6,363 bases of DNA, from the NCBI GenBank assembly GCA_035380045.1, contig DAOSWM010000114.1, forward strand, positions 1 to 6,363, in the 5' to 3' direction. Shown here in pieces: positions 1-6,278 of this stretch (position 1 is the first letter of the stretch; every line of letters starts with the position of its first letter). The notes below the pieces were generated by a model. The model saw only the letters and a program-made list of their open reading frames with translations. It searched no databases and was not told the DNA's origin. The DNA comes from DAOSWM01 sp035380045 (GTDB taxonomy: Bacteria; Bacteroidota; Bacteroidia; Bacteroidales; Tenuifilaceae). Position numbers and translations under genes: made by a program.

Positions 1-233
1 AAAAATCCGATGGAGACGAGGTTATCGTAACCAATATTCGGCACTACGAATCGTTGCTGCGGGCGCATGAAAATATACTCAGAGTGAGCGCTGGCTTAAA
101 AAGCCAAATTCCAACCGACCTCATTGCAATGGATATTAGGCAGGTACTTCACTACCTTGGCGAAATTACTGGTGAAATTACTACAGATGAGGTACTTGGA
201 TCTATTTTTTCCAAGTTTTGCATCGGAAAGTAA
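1..233 (+). CDS. mnmE: MnmE (TrmE) tRNA modification GTPase, C-terminal fragment
   Basis: This is the 3' end of an ORF that begins outside the window. Reading from base 3 gives 76 codons ending in TAA at 231-233. The end, GEITTDEVLGSIFSKFCIGK, is the highly conserved MnmE C-terminus, including the conserved cysteine of the FCIGK tail. The preceding DLIAMDIRQVLHYLGEITG belongs to the C-terminal helical domain. The G domain lies upstream and is not visible. From family knowledge, MnmE works with MnmG to install the (carboxymethyl)aminomethyl group at C5 of wobble uridine 34 in tRNAs reading split codon boxes, including Lys, Glu, Gln, Leu(UAA) and Arg(UCU), using tetrahydrofolate and GTP hydrolysis in the cytoplasm. 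The gene converges on the minus-strand cassette that follows. Nothing in the visible part suggests damage. The family assignment is very secure. Confidence 0.96.
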   Translation, partial: KSDGDEVIVTNIRHYESLLRAHENILRVSAGLKSQIPTDLIAMDIRQVLHYLGEITGEITTDEVLGSIFSKFCIGK

Positions 234-262
234 TTTTTCAGGATAATGTGACAATATTTCGG

Positions 263-278
263 TCAGCCTATTGGCTGA
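263..278. terminator. Hairpin between convergent genes, possible bidirectional terminator
   Basis: A perfect 6-bp inverted repeat, TCAGCC-TATT-GGCTGA, lies almost centrally between two convergent stop codons: 29 bp after the mnmE stop and 25 bp from the end of the small minus-strand gene. Position and symmetry suggest a shared transcription end. There is no clear U-tract on either side, so it is not a textbook intrinsic terminator, and it could be only a stabilising 3' stem-loop. Confidence 0.4.
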
Positions 279-303
279 AAGGCGGTTAATCTAAATAAGT
301 TTT

Positions 304-597
304 CTATTCCTCGCTTGTGATTTGTTGAATGGCTTTATCGAGTTGTAACGATTTTAATCTCAGAAAATGGTTCAGGGCATTGTTTATTAAATCCTCAGCA
401 GGTTCGCCGAGGTAGCGCGAAAGTATGCTGAACTTCTTGAGGATAAGAGGATCGATGTTTACGCTTGGTTCAAGGTTTGCTTGTGGAACATCCTGCATCC
501 TGGGTGTAGAGTCTTCCTTCTCAACTTCTTTCAGGTACTTGGTGCTTGAAAGCAGAGCTTTCTGAATGTCGTTGATGGTATGCTTACTTTTTGCCAT
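304..597 (-). CDS. Small ribbon-helix-helix-like protein, probable partner of the ParA ATPase
   Basis: A 97-residue protein with no recognised name. Residues 1-45 are polar and probably partly disordered, with a basic extreme N-terminus (MAKSKH). Residues 46-82 fit a ribbon-helix-helix pattern: a short strand VNIDP, helix one about 51-63 (LILKKFSILSRYL), a GE turn, then helix two about 66-81 (PAEDLINNALNHFLRL). In the RHH family (Arc/MetJ/CopG/ParG) such proteins dimerise and bind DNA through the strand. Its ATG overlaps the end of parA by 14 bp, and the leader has no Shine-Dalgarno, so translational coupling to parA is likely. By analogy with plasmid ParG/Omega partners, it may be the centromere-binding or cargo adaptor protein that stimulates the ATPase through its basic N-terminal tail. 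That role is inferred from context. It is much too short to be a canonical ParB and lacks a ParB nuclease-like N-domain. It could alternatively be an autorepressor only. Confidence 0.75.
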   Translation of the reverse strand: MAKSKHTINDIQKALLSSTKYLKEVEKEDSTPRMQDVPQANLEPSVNIDPLILKKFSILSRYLGEPAEDLINNALNHFLRLKSLQLDKAIQQITSEE

Positions 598-1348
598 AGC
601 GTTTTATGAGTTCGTTAGCAAAATCTTTAAAATCGTCGGCTCCTCTGCTTTTGGGAGCATAATCAAAAATGGTTTGCCTAAAAGCAGCCGATTCCATAAG
701 TGCAATATCCTGCCTAATGTAGGTATTAAATAGTTTCCCAGCAAAATTATCATTTTGCGAAAGATTTGTAATAACGGCTTGACTAAATTTGGTTCGGTGA
801 GCAAGTTTAATGAATAGTATGCCAGCAAGCTCAAGCGATGGGTTCATCCTCTTTTTTACTTTCTCAGATATAAGCATGATTCGGTCGAGCCCAATAAATG
901 CAAAGTTTTCAGCTTGCATGGGAACAATGAAATATTGTGCTGCAACTAAGGAATTTGTGCTGAGAGTATTAAGACTGGGAGGGCAGTCGATTAGGATGTA
1001 ATCGTAGCTATCCTGAACCTTTTCAAGTTCTTCCTTAAGCATGTATTCTCTTCCAGGTTCGTTGTTTAGTTGAAACTCAATATCTAGTAACTTTTCTGTT
1101 GAGGGAATCGCATCAATTCCACCATTCTGAACTATGGCTTCGTTAATGGAGCAGTTCCCTAAAAGTAGGTCACCAATTCCCTGTGAGGTGGTTTCTATTC
1201 CTAGGGCTGAGGTTAGGTTGCATTGGCTATCGAGATCGATTAGAAGAACTTTTTTCTTCTTCCTAACCAGCGCAGCACCCAGATTTAGAACAGTTGTGGT
1301 TTTCCCTGTTCCTCCCTTGTTATTGATAATTGTAAAAACTAAAGCCAT
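584..1348 (-). CDS. parA: ParA/Soj-family partition ATPase
   Basis: A 254-residue deviant-Walker P-loop ATPase of the ParA/MinD superfamily. The deviant Walker A is KGGTGKTT at residues 11-18, with signature lysine K11 and catalytic K16. The A' motif is LLIDLDSQCNLT (35-46) with D38 and D40. The Walker B is YILIDCPPSL (117-126) with D121. Members form ATP-bound dimers that bind nonspecific DNA and, with a partner, segregate or position plasmids, chromosomal origins or protein complexes on the nucleoid. The chain begins directly at the P-loop, so it lacks the N-terminal helix-turn-helix of type Ia plasmid ParA proteins and would need a partner for specific DNA binding. Its length is typical of chromosomal Soj-like proteins. 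It overlaps the downstream RHH gene by 14 bp, forming a two-gene operon. I see no good promoter match upstream: the closest sequence on the minus strand is TAATTTG, one base short of TAnnTTTG. The family call is secure; the cargo is unknown. Confidence 0.93.
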   Translation of the reverse strand: MALVFTIINNKGGTGKTTTVLNLGAALVRKKKKVLLIDLDSQCNLTSALGIETTSQGIGDLLLGNCSINEAIVQNGGIDAIPSTEKLLDIEFQLNNEPGREYMLKEELEKVQDSYDYILIDCPPSLNTLSTNSLVAAQYFIVPMQAENFAFIGLDRIMLISEKVKKRMNPSLELAGILFIKLAHRTKFSQAVITNLSQNDNFAGKLFNTYIRQDIALMESAAFRQTIFDYAPKSRGADDFKDFANELIKRYGKK

Positions 1349-1517
1349 AGTTAATATTATTGTTCACGCCTAAGATATAAAATATTTACAAATTATGGCA
1401 TAGGTTCCATTCTTATAGTTCATTTTTAAAACTTATATTAGCAAGTGAAATGAAACTACTATAATCTGAATAGTTTTCGTACCATTTATCTATTAGTAAG
1501 CCAATCAGACATTTAAA
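1349..1517. promoter_or_regulatory. Divergent intergenic region with inverted TAGTT(T)CATTT motifs
   Basis: This 169-bp AT-rich spacer must drive parA leftward and the addB-like gene rightward. It holds a related motif three times: TAGTTCATTT at 1416-1425, its inverted counterpart AAATGAAACTA at 1448-1458 (one extra base), and a partial copy TAGTTTTC at 1471-1478. The last is also a 7-of-8 match to the Bacteroidota -7 element TAnnTTTG, about 40 bp before the addB start, but no TTG -33 element sits at the right distance. The repeats could be operator or centromere-like sites for the RHH protein of the cassette. They are short and AT-rich, so chance is a real alternative. I see no coding sequence here. 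Confidence 0.35.
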
Positions 1518-4418
1518 ATGAATCCTTTCCTCCAGGTAGTAGCCAGCGATTTAATGGAACGATTTAATGGAAATTTAGAGAATGTAACCCTCGTATTCCC
1601 AGGTCGACGAGCCACTCTTTTCTTTAGCAACTATTTATCGAAATTGATAAGAAAGCCTGTATGGCAACCCCAAAGCATAACGTTAAGCGAATTAATGTAT
1701 AAACTCTCGGGGCTAATTAGAGACGATCATTTTAGCCTAGTTGCCAGACTTTATCAAGTATTTAAAAGCGTTAGAAGTTCCGATGAGTCGTTTGATTCCT
1801 TCTTCTTCTGGGGCGAGGTTATGCTATCAGATTTCGACCAAATTGATAAGTACCTTGTAGATTACGAGAAACTATTCTCTAACGTAAAGGATATTAAGGA
1901 AATAGAAGAGAGGTTTGGTGGGCTTTCGCCAGAGCAGAAGCAAATACTTGAGAGCTATTTGGGTGTTATTTCAAATAATTCTGATTCGGAGTTAGTTCAT
2001 AACTATCAATCAATTTGGAAAGTTTTAGGAAGAATATATAATTCATTTCGTGAGTTACTCCTTAAGGAGGAATTGTGCTACGAGGGTCTTGCATACCGCA
2101 TGGCAGTTGAGAACATTAAGTCGAACATAAATAGTTCGTTAATTCCTGATAACATTGTGTTTGTTGGCTTTAATGCGCTAAATACATGTGAACAGGAGCT
2201 TTTTATGCATTGTAGAAAAAATAATGAAGCACTGTTTTACTGGGATTACGATCTTAGGTTCGTAAAAGAATGCGATCACGAAGCAGGAACTTTTATTCGT
2301 AATAATCTAACTCTTTTTCCCAACGCCATTTCCGAGGACGCTCTATGTGATAATCCCGTTTCAAGAGATATTAGGATTATAGCAGCTCCATCAACCGTAA
2401 CCCAAGCAAAGGTTATCCCAAATATTTTGAGCGAAATAGAACAGCAAGGAGGAAAACTAAACGAAACAGCTGCGATTGTTTTCCCAAAGGAAAACATGTT
2501 GATGCCTGTAATTCAATCTATTCCTGAATCGGTTGAAAAGTTGAATGTAACCATGGGCTATCCACTAAAAGAAACCCAGGCATACAGCTTAGCAGAGAAC
2601 TTAATCAGATTGCATATAAGCATTCGAAGAGCGGACGATAACACTGCAAGCTACTACTATAGGAACGTTATTGCGTTACTAAACCACCCATACATTAGAA
2701 TTTGTGAGCCTGAACAAGCGAAGCAGCTCGTTTTAAAAATAAAAATTACTAATGAGTTTTATCCATCACACGATTCATTGTCTGTTTCTCCATTACTGAA
2801 CAAAGTGTTTTCTCCTGCAGCGAATTTGGAGGAGCTTTGCACAAATATTCAGGATGTTGTATGTATTGTAGCTCAGCGAATTGCAAAGCAACTTACTGAA
2901 AACAGTGGCAGTAATATCAGCAAAATTGAACTTGAATTTCTTTATGCGTTGCAAAAGTGCATGGTGAGACTCAAAGGGGTTGCATCGTCGAATAGTTTTT
3001 CCGTTTCGCCAAAAGTTTTTCTACAAGTATTTCGCAAAGCTTTCGTACAGGAAAGGGTTTCGTTTGTTGGCGAACCATTAGAGGGATTGCAACTTATGGG
3101 TTTTCTTGAAACCCGTGCTCTCGATTTCGAGAGCGTTGTAATACTCTCATTCAACGATGATACCATTCCTGGCCGCAATCATTCTGTATCGTTCATTACA
3201 CCATCGTTGCGCACTGCGTACGGATTGCCCGATTTTCGCCATCATGATGCAGTTTACGCCTACTATTTTTATCGTTTGCTCCACAGAGCAAAGAATGTGT
3301 TCCTTGTTTATAGTAGCCGAACAGAGGGGCTCACTTCTGGTGAACCAAGCCGCTTTGCCCTTCAACTCAAGTACGAATCGATGTACGGGAAGGTAAATAC
3401 TATTCCCGTCAATTTTCACGTTGATATAAAACCTGCAACGCCTATCTCCATTGAAAAAACACATTCAGTAATTTGCGATTTAACTTCAAATCTTTTTAAA
3501 AATGAAATAGGTGTAGTTCTGTCTCCCAGTGGATTGGCAACTTATATTTCGTGCCCGCTAAAATTCTATTTTAGGTATGCTGTTGGAATTGAAGAGCCCG
3601 ATGAAGTTTCGGAGGAAATTGGTGCTCCCGAGTTTGGCACCATTGTTCATGAGGTAATGGAGGTTTTATATAAGCATTTTGAGGGTAGTTTGGTTACGCA
3701 AAGCGATATAAAATCAATACTCGACGATAAGAGCAGAATTGAACAAGTGCTTGACGCATCGTTCTCAAAACTATTCTTTAAGAGTAGCACAAGGATAGGT
3801 ACTAATAATATTTCGGGGCGAAACCTTTTAGCACGTAACGCCATGATGTACACCATAAAAAGAATTCTGAGTGTAGATTTAAAGCGTGCTCCTTTCCACC
3901 TAATTTCACACGAGCAGAAAGTGTACCACAAAATTGAGTTGAGCAGTACCGATATTGAACAAGACTTGTATTTAGGAGGAATTATCGACAGGCTTGAAAG
4001 GAGGGAGGGAACCCTTCAAATAATCGATTATAAAACTGGAAACTATAACGACAAGAAGCGAAAATTCAAATCAGTTACAGATCTGTTTAATACACAACAA
4101 ATTGATAATGTTAAGGAGGTTTTCCAGATTTTCTGTTATAGCCTGGTAAAATATTACGAGAATGATAACGAGGCAATAAAACCGTGTCTTTGGTTTGTAA
4201 AAGGAGTAAAACCAGGAGAAAATCCAAACGTTCTGGTGAGGAGCGATTCGAAGAAGTATGTAGAAGTTGAGGATTTTAGAGGGTTCTCATCCGAATTTCA
4301 GTTGCATCTGAACTCGTTGGTTGAGGAAATCTTTGATTCTTCGATTCCTTTCACTCAAACCGATAAGTTGAACAGATGTAAAAGCTGCCCATACAAAAGC
4401 ATTTGCGGAAGAGGTTGA
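1518..4418 (+). CDS. addB: AddB-like subunit: inactivated SF1 helicase with RecB-family PD-(D/E)XK nuclease and Fe-S cysteines
   Basis: A 966-residue protein of the AddB type, shorter than Bacillus subtilis AddB (about 1166). The N-terminus has LVFPGRRA (25-32) where an active helicase carries its Walker A; no GKT/GKS is present, so ATP use here is doubtful. Helicase-like scaffold elements follow: DFESVVILSFNDDTIP (536-551) and YRLLHRAKNVFLVY (585-598). The nuclease domain shows the RecB-type pattern H711, D824 (GIIDR), then D837-Y-K839 (IIDYKTG). Four cysteines, C679 plus C954-x2-C957-x5-C963, match the spacing that binds a 4Fe-4S cluster in AddB and pins the nuclease domain. In the known family, AddB pairs with the AddA helicase-nuclease to resect double-strand breaks for RecA loading. 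No addA lies in the window; here the neighbours are parA (divergent) and a channel gene (downstream). The start is supported because MNPFLQVVASDL plus the FPGRR segment resembles family N-termini as I recall them. Translation starts after an A-rich leader without Shine-Dalgarno. Confidence 0.88.
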   Translation: MNPFLQVVASDLMERFNGNLENVTLVFPGRRATLFFSNYLSKLIRKPVWQPQSITLSELMYKLSGLIRDDHFSLVARLYQVFKSVRSSDESFDSFFFWGEVMLSDFDQIDKYLVDYEKLFSNVKDIKEIEERFGGLSPEQKQILESYLGVISNNSDSELVHNYQSIWKVLGRIYNSFRELLLKEELCYEGLAYRMAVENIKSNINSSLIPDNIVFVGFNALNTCEQELFMHCRKNNEALFYWDYDLRFVKECDHEAGTFIRNNLTLFPNAISEDALCDNPVSRDIRIIAAPSTVTQAKVIPNILSEIEQQGGKLNETAAIVFPKENMLMPVIQSIPESVEKLNVTMGYPLKETQAYSLAENLIRLHISIRRADDNTASYYYRNVIALLNHPYIRICEPEQAKQLVLKIKITNEFYPSHDSLSVSPLLNKVFSPAANLEELCTNIQDVVCIVAQRIAKQLTENSGSNISKIELEFLYALQKCMVRLKGVASSNSFSVSPKVFLQVFRKAFVQERVSFVGEPLEGLQLMGFLETRALDFESVVILSFNDDTIPGRNHSVSFITPSLRTAYGLPDFRHHDAVYAYYFYRLLHRAKNVFLVYSSRTEGLTSGEPSRFALQLKYESMYGKVNTIPVNFHVDIKPATPISIEKTHSVICDLTSNLFKNEIGVVLSPSGLATYISCPLKFYFRYAVGIEEPDEVSEEIGAPEFGTIVHEVMEVLYKHFEGSLVTQSDIKSILDDKSRIEQVLDASFSKLFFKSSTRIGTNNISGRNLLARNAMMYTIKRILSVDLKRAPFHLISHEQKVYHKIELSSTDIEQDLYLGGIIDRLERREGTLQIIDYKTGNYNDKKRKFKSVTDLFNTQQIDNVKEVFQIFCYSLVKYYENDNEAIKPCLWFVKGVKPGENPNVLVRSDSKKYVEVEDFRGFSSEFQLHLNSLVEEIFDSSIPFTQTDKLNRCKSCPYKSICGRG
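1547..1572 (+). repeat. Perfect 13-bp tandem duplication near the addB start
   Basis: CGATTTAATGGAA occurs twice head to tail, at 1547-1559 and 1560-1572, from the tenth to the nineteenth codon of the addB-like gene. The unit is not a multiple of three, so the copies are read in different frames (DLME, then RFNGN). Losing one copy would shift the frame. The encoded stretch looks like a normal family N-terminus, so the duplication is probably old or coincidental. Confidence 0.8.
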
Positions 4419-4458
4419 TAATCTTTGAATTTTTATTTCCGTTTTCTAAAAGAATTTC

Positions 4459-4466
4459 TAATTTTG
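4459..4466 (+). promoter_or_regulatory. Candidate Bacteroidota -7 promoter element for the channel gene
   Basis: TAATTTTG is a perfect match to TAnnTTTG, in the 65-bp gap between the addB stop and the preferred channel start. Transcription would begin around 4470-4475, giving a leader of roughly 10-15 bases before the ATG at 4484. No TTG -33 element is found at the usual spacing, so this may be a weak promoter or a chance match in AT-rich DNA. Confidence 0.4.
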
Positions 4467-4483
4467 ATACCAAACAAAAAGGA

Positions 4484-6223
4484 ATGGCAAGAAGCTTTGA
4501 ATCTTTTAGGCTGCAGGTTGTTGACAAACCCTTCTACAGAAACGACGGATTTTCAACTTCAAAAACAGCTCACGTAACAATTTTTAATAAGGAAGGAAAA
4601 CTACTGGAGGAGCAGGTTTATGGCTTACCCAAACTCGATGAGATATACGATTTAATTGGGGAGGGAAAAGAAATTAACCTCGATAACTGCTTCGTTCAGG
4701 GATTTTCCCTAACAGCATGCCGCCGATACTTAATTCAGGATAAAATAGCCGAGATTGATATAAACGGATTCTCCGCTCAAAACGCTTTCTTTCATTCACC
4801 ATACGAGATTGATTTCTCATATTCAAGACTTACAGGAGAAAGTTTCAATTTAAAAGGTTCAACGTTTGTAAGTTCAGGATTAGTTTTCACTTCATCCAAA
4901 TTCATTTGCAGAGAAGCTACATTTTACGATGCATACTTTAAGGTTGATCGATTCATGTTCAACCTTATTGAAATTGAAAGCGAGGAAATAACGTTTAAAA
5001 ACTGCCTCTTTTTTAACGGGGTTAAGGATTTTGTCGATACCGATTTCGGCAACGGGGTGGTTAGCTTTATCAATACCGATTTTGGAGGTGGCGATGTTTC
5101 GTTTGTAAATACTCGTTTCAACGATAGCGAAGTGAGTTTTAAGGTAAGTAGTTTTGGAGGTGGAAAAGCGGACTTTCGCTTTGCAAAGTTTGGCAAAAAG
5201 GCCGTTTCGTTTGATCAAACCGACTTTGGTGAAGGGAAAATCGATTTCAGGAATGTGGAGTTTGGAAAGGGAAGAACAAGTTTCAACCGATGCGTGTTTT
5301 CCAATGGTGAGGTTTCGTTTGATGGGGCTGAAGTTAACGATGGTAAGGTTACCTTTCTAAAATCGCATTTTGGTGCAAACCTGGTTTCGTTTGAACTATT
5401 TCAGGGGTTCAACTCCGATTTAATATTTGATAAAGTTATTTTTCCGGGGAATGTAAGCTTCCTTAATGGGATTTTTAAGAATCTGATTCTCACATCATGC
5501 CAGTTCAATGGAACGGTTAATTTGCATGTTGAGAAGGCAGAGGAAATTAATCTTTCAGGCTGTATTGCCCGCGATATAGTTGATTTCTATTCCCACGGCG
5601 AGGCACCAAAACTCGACAGGTTGAAACTTACCGGTTTCAGGCTTTTAGGAAAATTATACGTTCAATGGGATGCTAATAACCTTAAAAGCCTGGTGTATAG
5701 TCAGACAGATTCAGATTGGTCAGACAAGTCTGACCAATTTCGGGTACTAAAGCAAAATTTTAGCGACCTTGGGCGCTACGACGATGAGGACAAGGCGTAT
5801 GTTGAACTTATGCGCTGCCGGCAAAGGCACTTGCTTGGTGAGGATATTAAGGGAACCTTTTTCTCTAAGCTGATAGCATACCCAAAAATGTTTTTTAAGC
5901 TACTCATTTTCGACTGGATGGGATTATATGCAACTTCACCTGCAAGGGTAATAGTAAGCATTCTTTTTGTTCAGGTATTTTTCTCGTTCCTTTTTTCAGT
6001 TTTCTCATTGCTAGGATTGGGCGAGGTTTACACAGGAATGGAAGATCAACCAATGCTGTTTTTTCGTTCACTTTATATGTGTGTGATAACATTCTTTACC
6101 GTAGGTTATGGTGAATTTGTACCTACCGGTTACTCTCGTATTCTAAGCGGATTGGTAGGGTTCATGGGAGTATTCCTAATGTCGTACTTCACGGTCGCAT
6201 TTGTACGAAAAATTCTCCGCTAA
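4484..6223 (+). CDS. Two-TM potassium channel with large N-terminal beta-solenoid (pentapeptide-like) domain
   Basis: With the start at 4484 the protein has 579 residues. Residues 1-106 form an unassigned soluble domain. About 107-322 are tandem 12-residue units with aromatic or hydrophobic residues at fixed positions, predicted to fold as a beta-solenoid related to pentapeptide repeats. A further beta-rich stretch is followed by a polar helical linker with conserved-looking FRVLKQNFSDLGRYDDEDKAYVEL. The C-terminus is a KcsA-like pore: TM1 about 489-510, pore helix about 526-538, selectivity filter TVGYGE (539-544), and TM2 about 553-574 ending almost at the C-terminus. The filter predicts K+ selectivity. 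There is no signal peptide and no C-terminal RCK domain, so the soluble part is probably cytoplasmic and may gate the pore or sense a ligand; this is inference. The frame stays open back to an ATG at 4403, which would overlap addB by 16 bp and add a 27-residue hydrophobic/basic leader. I prefer 4484 because the extension looks like translated spacer and a promoter element lies at 4459. The ligand is unknown. Confidence 0.85.
   Translation: MARSFESFRLQVVDKPFYRNDGFSTSKTAHVTIFNKEGKLLEEQVYGLPKLDEIYDLIGEGKEINLDNCFVQGFSLTACRRYLIQDKIAEIDINGFSAQNAFFHSPYEIDFSYSRLTGESFNLKGSTFVSSGLVFTSSKFICREATFYDAYFKVDRFMFNLIEIESEEITFKNCLFFNGVKDFVDTDFGNGVVSFINTDFGGGDVSFVNTRFNDSEVSFKVSSFGGGKADFRFAKFGKKAVSFDQTDFGEGKIDFRNVEFGKGRTSFNRCVFSNGEVSFDGAEVNDGKVTFLKSHFGANLVSFELFQGFNSDLIFDKVIFPGNVSFLNGIFKNLILTSCQFNGTVNLHVEKAEEINLSGCIARDIVDFYSHGEAPKLDRLKLTGFRLLGKLYVQWDANNLKSLVYSQTDSDWSDKSDQFRVLKQNFSDLGRYDDEDKAYVELMRCRQRHLLGEDIKGTFFSKLIAYPKMFFKLLIFDWMGLYATSPARVIVSILFVQVFFSFLFSVFSLLGLGEVYTGMEDQPMLFFRSLYMCVITFFTVGYGEFVPTGYSRILSGLVGFMGVFLMSYFTVAFVRKILR
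4802..5449 (+). repeat. About 18 tandem 12-residue solenoid repeats within the channel gene
   Basis: Translated from 4802, the protein falls into 18 consecutive 12-residue blocks without a gap, for example GVVSFINTDFGG, GDVSFVNTRFND and KAVSFDQTDFGE. Phe or another hydrophobic residue recurs at block positions 5 and 10, giving alternating spacings of 5 and 7. The central copies (about 5018-5413) are the most regular, often VSF, then TxF, then a Gly-rich turn; copies at both ends are degenerate. The DNA copies are diverged, so this is an old protein repeat and not a recent DNA expansion. A one-residue slip follows at NVSFLNGIF and the pattern then fades. Confidence 0.88.
5715..5738. repeat. 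Perfect 24-bp palindrome inside the channel gene
   Basis: Two 11-bp arms (ATTGGTCAGAC and its exact reverse complement) flank a 2-base AA centre. It encodes the polar stretch DWSDKSDQF in the linker between the solenoid and the pore domain. The heptamer TCAGACA of the left arm also occurs just upstream at 5701-5707. A perfect palindrome this long is not needed for coding and may mark a small inserted repeat or a binding site. Confidence 0.85.
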
Positions 6224-6239
6224 ATGCAATTTTTTTTCG
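6206..6239 (+). terminator. Weak AT-rich hairpin with T-run after the channel gene
   Basis: CGAAAAATT at the end of the channel gene can pair with the AATTTTTTTTCG segment just past its stop codon, leaving a run of extra T residues. The stem is almost entirely A-T with a loop of about 13 bases, so its stability is doubtful. The run of eight T residues at 6230-6237 is the main reason to consider termination here before the tRNA gene. Confidence 0.25.
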
Positions 6240-6257
6240 TGTTTAAAGGATTTTTGC

Positions 6258-6265
6258 TATTTTTG
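6258..6265 (+). promoter_or_regulatory. Probable tRNA promoter, -7 element TATTTTTG
   Basis: TATTTTTG matches TAnnTTTG exactly and lies 13 bp before the mature tRNA 5' end; the context TATTTTTGCGCC resembles strong Bacteroidota promoters. The -33 region about 18 bp upstream reads TTTCG instead of the ideal TTG. Transcription would start about 6270-6275, giving a very short 5' leader for RNase P to remove. Confidence 0.6.
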
Positions 6266-6278
6266 CGCCCGTTATAAC

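Noticed and set aside
1460..1465. TATAAT as a sigma-70 type -10 element before addB
   Set aside because: The likely host phylum uses TAnnTTTG, and no TTGACA-like -35 lies at the right spacing.
3117..3134. Perfect 8-bp-arm palindrome (GCTCTCGA-TT-TCGAGAGC) inside addB
   Set aside because: It is short, encodes the ordinary family segment ALDFES, and has no flanking signal; most likely a codon coincidence.
2942..3931. Several minus-strand and alternative-frame ORFs of 78-105 codons within addB, and similar ones in the channel gene (4892-5218)
   Set aside because: They lie wholly inside strong coding genes, have no recognisable domains, and the repeat-derived ones only mirror the solenoid periodicity.
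4403..4483. The 27-residue hydrophobic/basic extension at the channel N-terminus as a signal peptide or extra membrane segment
   Set aside because: It is rich in Phe and Lys, reads like translated AT-rich spacer, lies partly within the addB end, and is followed by a better-placed ATG at 4484.
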